A DNA stretch of 8,438 nt from Clostridia bacterium (lineage in GTDB: Bacteria > Bacillota > Clostridia > Christensenellales > Maliibacteriaceae), in NCBI GenBank assembly GCA_017935825.1, contig JAGBGW010000195.1, positions 1 to 8,438 of the forward strand. Reading direction: 5' to 3'. A model generated the notes under the pieces. The model did not search any database. It was not told where the DNA came from and was given only the letters and a program-made list of their open reading frames with translations. How positions within the stretch are numbered: the stretch's first letter is position 1; each line of letters starts with the position of its first letter. Positions 1-5,352 of the stretch are shown here, piece after piece. The translations under genes and the position numbers were made by a program.

Positions 1-2
1 AG

Positions 3-1256
3 GCAGAGACGGTTTTGCATCAGCAGCATCTTGATATGCTTTCGGGTACACAGCAGCTTGCGGTATTGCAGATCGCGCAACAGCGCGGCTGCAATGCGGA
101 TGCAGCAATTTCTGCATTTGAAGCACTGCAAAGTACAAACAAAAAGGCAGATCCCTTGCGCTATGTGGATCTTGACGATCGTGATAACAGACAAATGATG
201 CTGTATTATGTCTTGCGCTATGTGCTGGATATTCCTTACCATGCAATGCCCAAGGTCAATTTTGCCTCCGGCAGCGACTTTGCAAAGGCACATTTGATGT
301 ATCGACGTGGTCAGAATTATAAGAAAGCAGAGGATGAACTGAAAAGAATTCTGGATTCTCAGAGTGCTTCCAAGGAAGAAAAAGCATGGGCGGCATGGGT
401 CATATCCTGCATTTGCAGACGGGAACATCAGGTCCCCCAACCGATGAGCACGGATCCCAAGATCATCAAAGCGTATGAGACAAAAAGCAAAACAGAGCGC
501 AGACGTGCAGATGAAATGGAAAAGCGGGCTATGGCCGGCGGCTGTCCCATGGTGCTGCATGATGAAGCATCGCTTGGAATGCTTTTGTGGAGCGAAAACA
601 TCAATGCCCTTGGAATGATGGCGGCACTGTTTGAGCAGAAGAATCCGCAGCTGAGTGCGTTTTTTGCTGATTACGCAAAACGGGAAGAAAGTTTGCAAAG
701 TGATCTTGGCAATCCTATGAACAAAGAAAAATGGGGCAGATATGAAACCGGTTGTATCGTGCCTGCATATCTTCAGCTTTGCAAGGAAGAACTGCGCATC
801 CGCCGCGAAGGTATCAACCAGAGAAAGAAAGCCGTCAGTGACCGTTATTGGCATCGCACCATGGCAGATGAAAGACAAAAAGTCGTCAAGGATGTCAAAA
901 AGTTCAAAGGTAAGGGCTTTTATCCTTTTGATGAACTGATGGAACATATGGAAACGGAGATCGCCGACGATATTTCCTGGGTCGATTATTACGACAAAGT
1001 GGAAGAAGAACAGCGACAGGCACGCCAGCGTGCCATCGAGCGTGAAATGGAAGCCTTTGAAGAAGAGCGGGATGATCGGGAACGCATGATCAATGCTGTT
1101 TTCGGACAAGGGTATTTTACCGAGCAGGAAAACTATCTTTTGGGTAGAATTTCCGGCAGCGAGATGATCGGTTCCGCGCTTTCCCGCGATGAGGCACGCG
1201 ACCGACATCGCCAAATGGTGGAAGCAGCCTACGATGAGTCTCACAAAAACATTTGA
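3..1256 (+). CDS. Unrecognised charged, helix-rich protein, 5'-partial
   Basis: I do not recognise this protein. The frame is open to the left edge, so the true start is probably outside. A TTG at 15 is possible but has no convincing ribosome binding site visible. Counting from that TTG, 413 residues are seen. There is no signal peptide or long hydrophobic segment, so a cytoplasmic protein is likely. Residues about 87-136 (including MYRRGQNYKKAEDELKRIL) look like a TPR or Sel1-type helical hairpin. Residues about 155-172 and 325-360 are very rich in Glu, Arg and Lys and may form coiled coils. TPR-like repeats usually mediate protein-protein contacts, but no partner can be named. The stop is followed in frame by a second, diverged copy of its last ~23 codons. 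A strong terminator then separates it from the sigma-factor gene. Coding status is well supported by length and composition; function is unknown. Confidence 0.75.
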   Translation, partial: AETVLHQQHLDMLSGTQQLAVLQIAQQRGCNADAAISAFEALQSTNKKADPLRYVDLDDRDNRQMMLYYVLRYVLDIPYHAMPKVNFASGSDFAKAHLMYRRGQNYKKAEDELKRILDSQSASKEEKAWAAWVISCICRREHQVPQPMSTDPKIIKAYETKSKTERRRADEMEKRAMAGGCPMVLHDEASLGMLLWSENINALGMMAALFEQKNPQLSAFFADYAKREESLQSDLGNPMNKEKWGRYETGCIVPAYLQLCKEELRIRREGINQRKKAVSDRYWHRTMADERQKVVKDVKKFKGKGFYPFDELMEHMETEIADDISWVDYYDKVEEEQRQARQRAIEREMEAFEEERDDRERMINAVFGQGYFTEQENYLLGRISGSEMIGSALSRDEARDRHRQMVEAAYDESHKNI

Positions 1257-1361
1257 TCAAAAACGTTTTATCTTGAAACAGGCAACAGGGAGGATAATGC
1301 AAGAGAGCGTGTCAGACGGCAGGCGGAAGCAGAATACGACGCATCTCATCGTGACAACTGA
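1257..1361 (+). pseudogene. In-frame remnant duplicating the C-terminus of the preceding gene
   Basis: Directly after the TGA at 1254-1256 the same reading frame stays open for 34 codons to a second TGA at 1359-1361. Its last part reads ARERVRRQAEAEYDASHRDN. This aligns without gaps to ARDRHRQMVEAAYDESHKNI, the last residues before the first stop; by eye about 11 of 23 positions are identical, with further D/E and K/R exchanges. There is no convincing start codon of its own in this frame. The simplest reading is the tail of a former tandem paralogue or a partial duplication whose 5' part was lost. Rare stop-codon readthrough giving an extended protein is an alternative that cannot be excluded from sequence. 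Confidence 0.4.
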
Positions 1362-1370
1362 TCATAACGA

Positions 1371-1399
1371 AAAAAACAGGCAGTTTTTGCCTGTTTTTT
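1371..1399 (+). terminator. Intrinsic terminator after the first gene
   Basis: A perfect 12-bp stem, AAAAAACAGGCA (1371-1382) with TGCCTGTTTTTT (1388-1399), encloses a 5-base loop. The 3' arm ends in six Ts. It isolates the upstream gene from the sigma-factor gene, which therefore probably has its own promoter. Confidence 0.85.
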
Positions 1400-1445
1400 C
1401 TTGTATATTGCAATGGAACAATGCAGAATATTGTGTATATGGGTG

Positions 1446-1454
1446 AAGGGAGGG
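1446..1454 (+). promoter_or_regulatory. Ribosome binding site fixing the sigma-factor start
   Basis: AAGGGAGGG lies 5 bases before the ATG at 1460. The in-frame ATG at 1421 has no such site, so the shorter protein is chosen. Confidence 0.8.
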
Positions 1455-1459
1455 ATCTT

Positions 1460-2020
1460 ATGACCGATATGCAGCTTTTAAAACTGTTTTTTGCCCGTGA
1501 TGAACAGGCGATTGCGCAGACGAATGTAAAATACGGCAGGTATTGTCGAAGCATTGCACTGCGCATTGTCCAAAATATGCAGGATGCATCCGAATGTGTC
1601 AGTGATGCCTATTTGGGTGCATGGAATTCCATTCCGCCCAAACATCCTGAAAACCTCCGCACCTATCTTGGCAAATTGACACGAAATTTTTCTTTGAATC
1701 GTTACAAGCACGATCAAACAAAAAAGCGGGGCGGCGATCGGGTGCGTATTGCACTGGAAGAACTTTCCGACTGCGTATCGGATGCGGATACTGTGGAAGA
1801 ACATTTTGACAAAACCGTTTTGGCAGATGCCATCGCAGATTTCCTGCACAAACAGGATCAGCTGCGGCGCGTGCTTTTTATCCGAAGATATTTCTATCTT
1901 GATTCCGTTTCGGAACTTGCAGCGCTGTACCGTATGTCCAAAAACACCGTTGCGTCCCATCTGTATCGGATGCGGCAGGACTTGAAAACGTATCTGGAAG
2001 GGGAGGGGATCGTTGTATGA
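1460..2020 (+). CDS. ECF-type (sigma-70 family) RNA polymerase sigma factor
   Basis: This 186-residue protein would redirect RNA polymerase to a dedicated set of promoters. Residues about 10-84 match the region 2 layout: an acidic/aromatic start (LFFARDEQAI), then a core helix with DASECVSDAYLGAWNSIPP and LRTYLGKLTRNFSLNRYK, the segment that binds core enzyme and the -10 element. After a variable acidic linker (about 100-120), residues about 125-180 form region 4, with a helix-turn-helix (SVSELAALYRMSKNTVASHLYRMRQDL, about 149-175, shown here in full only as position range plus ends) for -35 recognition. Length and two-domain make-up are typical of ECF factors. The start at 1460 is set by a strong Shine-Dalgarno. 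The gene overlaps the next one by ATGA, the classic arrangement of an ECF factor with its regulator. I see no convincing vegetative promoter. A GGAAC at 1415-1419 resembles an ECF -35 box, but it would leave only about 12 bases of leader. Confidence 0.9.
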   Translation: MTDMQLLKLFFARDEQAIAQTNVKYGRYCRSIALRIVQNMQDASECVSDAYLGAWNSIPPKHPENLRTYLGKLTRNFSLNRYKHDQTKKRGGDRVRIALEELSDCVSDADTVEEHFDKTVLADAIADFLHKQDQLRRVLFIRRYFYLDSVSELAALYRMSKNTVASHLYRMRQDLKTYLEGEGIVV

Positions 2021-3087
2021 AAGAAGAAAAATTACTGGATGCCATCGGCGAACTTGACGAAGCATTACTGCAAGAAGCAGAAGCCGATGTGGAAAAAAGA
2101 AAGAAGCGGAAGAATATCGCAGCAGGTATTCTTTCTGCGGCGGTCTGTGTCTGCATTGCGGTGGCAGGCGTGGCGCTTACATTGCCTGACAATGCCAATC
2201 ACGATGTGACCACCAACACAATTGCCATGGAGGAAATGGCATACGGCTTCACTTTGAATGAAAATGAATTCATTGTGTACTATCCCATCGCATTTGATGA
2301 GCGCGTGCGCTATGACTTGGTGCCTGAAGGCGCGGTGGGACTTGGCCCTGAAAATATGTATGAAATCACCGAGGACGATTTGGGCGCGCCCATGGGCACG
2401 GTAGGGGATTGCGGCGATGCAAGCATCATCGGCTGTAATGTCTATCACTTTGCATCCTTCCCTACGTATGATTCCATCTGCATTCTGGAAACGGAAGATG
2501 GCTATGCCTTCTACACCGCCAACTGGATCGACGTGCCCGACGATATCGGCACCTCCTCCAATATGGCAATAGATACTTACGGTCTGCCTGATTCGCTTGA
2601 GACCATGGAGATTCAGATGCCCGATCAGACCACGCTTTATACCGTTACCGATCAGGCAACCATTGACGCCATCTTTGCCCTTTTGCGCGACCATGAAAAC
2701 AGCGGTCTTGAAGCAAACGAGCGAAGATTTGCGCAAGCATGGTACGATGTCTACGGTAATGACGATGTGTATTTTGATGAAGAACAGGGCTGTGTCTGTT
2801 TCCGCGCAACGGAAGCGGAACTCAACCCGCCCCCGACCCAGACTTACACCGATGAAAACGGCACCACCATCGTTGTGCAGGAAAACAGCACAGGTCCTTC
2901 CAACTACGATCTTGCACGGGAAATCTGGGACGAGGGCGAACGGCTTATTGCCATGACCACCGACAGAGGATTTTCCTTCTACATCGATTACTTCCCGTCC
3001 ATCAAAACCTTCATCTGGGCAAACGGTTATTACGAGATGACGGATACGGAAGTTGCACAGCTGAACGAATTGCTTGGCATTGAATAA
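2017..3087 (+). CDS. Membrane-anchored partner (probable anti-sigma/sensor) of the ECF sigma factor
   Basis: A 356-residue protein whose ATG overlaps the sigma-factor stop by 4 bases, with a Shine-Dalgarno (GGGGAGGGG, 2000-2008) inside the sigma gene; translational coupling is likely. Residues 1-32 are a short cytoplasmic tail containing LLDAIGELDEALLQEAEA and ending in basic KRKKRK. Residues about 33-56 are one membrane span. Residues about 57-356 lie outside the cell. The short tail carrying an IGxLDE-type motif next to an ECF gene is a layout I know from Clostridia, where the tail is thought to hold the sigma factor until an outside signal arrives; that role is inferred here. The outer domain is acidic and aromatic-rich (for example CGDASIIGCNVYHFASFPTY, about 132-151, and FYIDYFPSIKTFIWANGYYE, about 321-340), with a Pro/Thr linker near 270-282. 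I cannot assign it to a named family. Several Cys residues (about 132, 140, 155, 259, 261) could form disulfides. There is no zinc-binding anti-sigma HxxxCxxC motif. Confidence 0.75.
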   Translation: MKEEKLLDAIGELDEALLQEAEADVEKRKKRKNIAAGILSAAVCVCIAVAGVALTLPDNANHDVTTNTIAMEEMAYGFTLNENEFIVYYPIAFDERVRYDLVPEGAVGLGPENMYEITEDDLGAPMGTVGDCGDASIIGCNVYHFASFPTYDSICILETEDGYAFYTANWIDVPDDIGTSSNMAIDTYGLPDSLETMEIQMPDQTTLYTVTDQATIDAIFALLRDHENSGLEANERRFAQAWYDVYGNDDVYFDEEQGCVCFRATEAELNPPPTQTYTDENGTTIVVQENSTGPSNYDLAREIWDEGERLIAMTTDRGFSFYIDYFPSIKTFIWANGYYEMTDTEVAQLNELLGIE

Positions 3088-3097
3088 TTGCAAAACA

Positions 3098-3126
3098 AAA
3101 AACGGTACGAAGTTCGTACCGTTTTT
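3098..3126. terminator. Bidirectional terminator between convergent units
   Basis: Stem AAAAACGGTACG / CGTACCGTTTTT with loop AAGTT (3110-3114). It ends in T-rich sequence on both strands (TTTTTCTTTT on plus; a T-run followed by GTTTTG on minus). It can end both the sigma/anti-sigma transcript and the minus-strand phosphatase operon, whose stop is at 3138-3140. Confidence 0.85.
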
Positions 3127-3137
3127 CTTTTACCATT

Positions 3138-3929
3138 TTACAAAGGAAGCATCACAGGCTTGCGCTTTTCGTAGTGGGTGATGTAGCGGAATCCGCAGGA
3201 ACGGATGTGCTCTGCCGCATCAGGGAAGTGGAAACCCACATATTCTGTAACATGTGCATCGCTGCCCAGTGTCAGCAGCTCGCCGCCCAGCTGGCGATAG
3301 CGGCGAAGGATCGCCGTCTCGGGCAGGGTGTCACGGCAATTGCGATAGCCGGATGTATTTGCCTCCAGCGCATGACCCGTTTCGATCAAGCGGATCAAGA
3401 TGTCATCCAGCTGATCGGCAAACTCATAATAGCGAAGCATGGGATCGGGATAAAGCGCCTTCTTTGCCACAAAACCAATGTGACCGATGGCATCGTAATC
3501 GATACAGCCGTCGATGCTGTCGCGCACTTTTTCAAGATAATGGCTGTAGGTCTTATGCTCAAGACCTGCAGGATAGATCTCGTCGCAGAACAGTGTCATA
3601 TCGTCCATGGAATGGACGGAGTTGATGACAAAGTCGGGATCAAGATCCTTTACGTACTGCGCACTTTCTTCTTCTCGTCCATATTCATATCCAAGCTCCA
3701 CACCAAGCAGTACCGGATAGTCCGCATTATCCTCTGCGACCTGCTGATACGTCTTTTTGTAAAGCTCCAGATCAGCCACCGTGCAGTGCTGTGCGGGGAA
3801 GCCGATATCCACGTGCTCGGTGATGGTGATGCCAAAAAGACCCATTTGTCGTGCGGCGCGGACCATATCCGCCATGGGCGTTTGGCTGTCCGAAGAGATG
3901 GAGGAGTGTGTGTGACAGTCGTAAAACAT
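3138..3929 (-). CDS. PHP-domain phosphoesterase, HisJ/histidinol-phosphatase family
   Basis: A 263-residue protein with the metal-binding set of the PHP superfamily: DCHTHS (Asp4, His6, His8), TEHVD (Glu38, His39), GVELGYE (Glu78), NSVHSMDD (His106), IGH (His150) and GSDAH (Asp224, His226). In HisJ/HisK proteins these residues hold a trinuclear metal centre that removes phosphate from histidinol phosphate, the penultimate step of histidine synthesis. Length (about 260-270) and the N-terminal DCHTHS...SDS pattern fit that family closely. No other histidine gene is present and its partner is a membrane protein. It could therefore act on another phosphate ester, since PHP phosphatases vary in substrate. 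The ATG at 3929 is preceded by AGGAAGG (3935-3941), and the gene follows the membrane-protein gene by 13 bases, so the two are probably cotranscribed. Family call is firm; substrate is not. Confidence 0.9.
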   Translation of the reverse strand: MFYDCHTHSSISSDSQTPMADMVRAARQMGLFGITITEHVDIGFPAQHCTVADLELYKKTYQQVAEDNADYPVLLGVELGYEYGREEESAQYVKDLDPDFVINSVHSMDDMTLFCDEIYPAGLEHKTYSHYLEKVRDSIDGCIDYDAIGHIGFVAKKALYPDPMLRYYEFADQLDDILIRLIETGHALEANTSGYRNCRDTLPETAILRRYRQLGGELLTLGSDAHVTEYVGFHFPDAAEHIRSCGFRYITHYEKRKPVMLPL

Positions 3930-3942
3930 AAATGCCTTCCTG

Positions 3943-4755
3943 TTAGTTGTTCTTCTTTACGATCGCTGCGGTCATGTCGCGGACGATATCGATCATGGGT
4001 TCTGACAGATACTCGGGCAGGAAATGGGTGACATAAACACCCTGGGTGAATGCAAACTCACGCTCGTTGCGGCGCTTGACGGGGAAGGGAACGGGCTCGT
4101 TTTCCTCATCCATCAAGGTTACCACCACGCGGGACATGTAGAAGGGGTTGGTCTGTGCCACGCCTGAGAGGGATGCAATGGCACCTGCGAAGGTTGCGTT
4201 GGGTTCATCCTCCAGACGGTCGGTGCAAAGCACATCGATGCGCCAGTGATAGCCGAATTTTGCAAGTTTCTCCTGATACTCTTCGATGTTGTCATCGATG
4301 CAGAATGCAAGAAGCTGCTCCTGTGCGTGAAGACTGTCGGAATCTGCTTCGGATACGTGCACACGCTTTTTGTATTTGCGGTCGCCAAGGAACAGACCGA
4401 CGATGAAGGGAATAAGCAGGATGATCCATGCATAGAGCACTGCAAGGAAAGCGGATTTAAGTGCTGTAAGGTTGCCGATGAGGGAAAGTACAGCAAAGAC
4501 GATCACTGCAAGATCGAAGATGACCTGCCAGATCACTGCAATTGCATTGACACCCTTATCCGTGCGGATGTTGGTGAATGCATAGACCAGATCGTTTTTG
4601 CCGACGATGCGGTTTGCAAGCGTGCGGACGGGGAACAGGATCGCCTGACATTTGTCGCAAAGGTTGATGTACAAATGTGCCACACGGATGCTGGGCATGA
4701 TCCAGCCGATGATGCTTATCATAAGGAAATACGTCCATACGTTCTGAACAGACAT
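3943..4755 (-). CDS. Membrane protein of unknown function with cytoplasmic C-terminal domain
   Basis: I do not recognise this 270-residue protein. Hydrophobic segments lie at about residues 6-24 (possibly a signal anchor), 69-95 and 102-124. They are followed by a basic stop (DRKYKKR) and a soluble, mixed-charge C-terminal half (about 130-270) that should face the cytoplasm. A CDKC pair (Cys33, Cys36) just after the first segment could bind metal or form a disulfide. The start at 4755 is chosen because GGAGGA sits 6 bases upstream and a promoter at 4789-4817 places the transcription start downstream of the alternative start at 4800. It is the first gene of an operon with the PHP phosphoesterase. 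No catalytic motif is visible, and the link to phosphate-ester chemistry is only positional. Confidence 0.85.
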   Translation of the reverse strand: MSVQNVWTYFLMISIIGWIMPSIRVAHLYINLCDKCQAILFPVRTLANRIVGKNDLVYAFTNIRTDKGVNAIAVIWQVIFDLAVIVFAVLSLIGNLTALKSAFLAVLYAWIILLIPFIVGLFLGDRKYKKRVHVSEADSDSLHAQEQLLAFCIDDNIEEYQEKLAKFGYHWRIDVLCTDRLEDEPNATFAGAIASLSGVAQTNPFYMSRVVVTLMDEENEPVPFPVKRRNEREFAFTQGVYVTHFLPEYLSEPMIDIVRDMTAAIVKKNN

Positions 4756-4761
4756 TGTGTG

Positions 4762-4767
4762 TCCTCC
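4762..4767 (-). promoter_or_regulatory. Ribosome binding site deciding the membrane-protein start
   Basis: GGAGGA on the minus strand, 6 bases before the ATG at 4755. The longer in-frame reading from 4800 has no comparable site. Confidence 0.8.
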
Positions 4768-4788
4768 CGAAAAGATTTTATCTTCCTT

Positions 4789-4817
4789 ATCATACCGCAA
4801 GAAGTCTTTTTCATCAA
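4789..4817 (-). promoter_or_regulatory. Sigma-A-type promoter of the membrane protein/PHP operon
   Basis: On the minus strand, TTGATG (4812-4817) is followed by exactly 17 bases and TATGAT (4789-4794). Both boxes are close to TTGACA/TATAAT. The expected start of transcription is near 4782, giving a leader of about 27 bases that ends in the GGAGGA site. Confidence 0.75.
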
Positions 4818-4830
4818 GAGATAGGCGGTT

Positions 4831-4884
4831 AATCTGTCGTTACAATGGTTCAAATTGACGTAATAAATGTGTAAACGTCAGATT
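4831..4884. repeat. Nested inverted repeats in the divergent intergenic region
   Basis: AATCTGTCGTT (4831-4841) and AACGTCAGATT (4874-4884) are inverted copies with one mismatch, 32 bases apart. Nested inside, TGACGT (4856-4861) and ACGTCA (4875-4880) are a perfect inverted pair that shares the right arm. They lie just upstream of the minus-strand promoter (-35 at 4812-4817) and ahead of the DUF896 gene, a good position for an operator. No regulator is identified. For the plus-strand gene only weak promoter-like matches are seen (TTGGGA at 4893 with TAGAAT at 4918). Confidence 0.45.
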
Positions 4885-4958
4885 GTGAAGGATTGGGAAG
4901 GAAAAGCAAGACTTGTGTAGAATATAGTATATCGGAACATAACATATCACTTAAGAAT

Positions 4959-4963
4959 GGAGG
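4959..4963 (+). promoter_or_regulatory. Ribosome binding site deciding the DUF896 start
   Basis: GGAGG lies 8 bases before the ATG at 4972. It overlaps the alternative ATG at 4957, which therefore cannot use it. Confidence 0.8.
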
Positions 4964-4971
4964 ATCATGCC

Positions 4972-5175
4972 ATGCTTTCCCCGGAAAAACTTGCACGCAT
5001 CAATGAGCTTGCACGCAAATCCAGAACGGAAGGTCTGACACAGGCGGAAAAAGACGAACAGACACTGCTTCGCTCCGCATATCTGGAGTCGTTCCGCGCC
5101 CAGTTTAAGGATATGCTGGATCATATCACGGTCGTGGATGCAGATGAAATGCCGCCTCAGGACGAGCCGAATTGA
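4972..5175 (+). CDS. DUF896 (UPF0291/YnzC-type) small protein
   Basis: A 67-residue protein with the family signature near its start: LARINELARKSRTEGLTQAE (residues about 7-26), then EKDEQTLLRSAYLESFRAQF (about 26-45). These form the helical hairpin known from Bacillus YnzC. Family members are cytoplasmic, usually 60-80 residues and found in Bacillota. Bacillus subtilis YnzC lies in the SOS-linked yneA-yneB-ynzC operon, but no such neighbours are present here and the biochemical role of the family is not settled. The start at 4972 is chosen because GGAGG precedes it at good spacing and because relatives begin a few residues before the RINELA motif. The gene is monocistronic: a terminator follows 10 bases after the stop. 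The C-terminal tail after the domain is short and acidic. Confidence 0.9.
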   Translation: MLSPEKLARINELARKSRTEGLTQAEKDEQTLLRSAYLESFRAQFKDMLDHITVVDADEMPPQDEPN

Positions 5176-5185
5176 AATCATATGT

Positions 5186-5226
5186 AAAATATGCGACAGG
5201 TGCGAAGGCATTTGTCGTATTTTTTT
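5186..5226 (+). terminator. Intrinsic terminator of the DUF896 gene
   Basis: Core stem CGACAGGTGC (5194-5203) pairs with GCATTTGTCG (5208-5217), including two G-T wobbles, around a GAAG tetraloop. AAAATA (5186-5191) can pair with TATTTT (5218-5223) across a TG bulge, and the T-run continues to 5226. Confidence 0.85.
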
Positions 5227-5298
5227 ATTAAAAAGCAAATGATTTATGCGAATATAACGAAAGTTGTATGAAAAGCGGATGCGAAAGTCTTTTAAATG

Positions 5299-5307
5299 TG
5301 GTATAAT
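5299..5307 (+). promoter_or_regulatory. Extended -10 promoter of the CorC/HlyC gene
   Basis: TGGTATAAT combines a perfect TATAAT (5302-5307) with the upstream TGn motif. No good -35 box is found 16-18 bases upstream, which is typical of extended -10 promoters. The predicted transcript start is about 5314. Confidence 0.65.
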
Positions 5308-5315
5308 ATAGCCTG

Positions 5316-5336
5316 TTTACGCTAGATATGCGTAAA
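5316..5336 (+). promoter_or_regulatory. 5'-leader hairpin between promoter and ribosome binding site
   Basis: TTTACGC (5316-5322) and GCGTAAA (5330-5336) form a perfect 7-bp stem with a 7-base loop. The hairpin would sit at the very 5' end of the transcript and finish one base before the Shine-Dalgarno. It may protect the mRNA end, or be a protein-binding dyad. It is far too small to be an M-box magnesium riboswitch. Confidence 0.5.
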
Positions 5337-5337
5337 G

Positions 5338-5345
5338 AAGGAGGA
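5338..5345 (+). promoter_or_regulatory. Strong ribosome binding site supporting the TTG start
   Basis: AAGGAGGA lies 7-8 bases before TTG at 5353. An in-frame TAG at 5323-5325 closes the frame upstream, and no ATG or GTG start lies in frame between them. Confidence 0.85.
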
Positions 5346-5352
5346 AAATACT

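Noticed and set aside
1189..1446. Small open frame spanning the end of the first gene and the terminator
   Set aside because: It runs through a strong terminator hairpin and is out of frame with the conserved C-terminal repeat, which lies in another frame.
2065..3093. Long open frame on the minus strand opposite the sigma-factor partner gene
   Set aside because: It is a shadow of the plus-strand gene, which has an ATGA-coupled start, a Shine-Dalgarno and a membrane-protein layout. The antisense reading has no ribosome binding site and an implausible Cys/His/Ile-rich composition.
3174..4031. Open frame on the plus strand opposite the PHP phosphoesterase
   Set aside because: The minus strand carries all PHP metal-binding motifs and a ribosome binding site; the plus frame has neither family features nor a start signal.
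4246..4824. Open frame on the plus strand opposite the membrane protein
   Set aside because: It covers the minus-strand promoter and coding region, is rich in Cys/Asp/His as an antisense artefact, and lacks a ribosome binding site.
5299..5352. M-box or other magnesium riboswitch before the CorC/HlyC gene
   Set aside because: The leader is only about 40 bases with a single short hairpin, far smaller than any known magnesium riboswitch.
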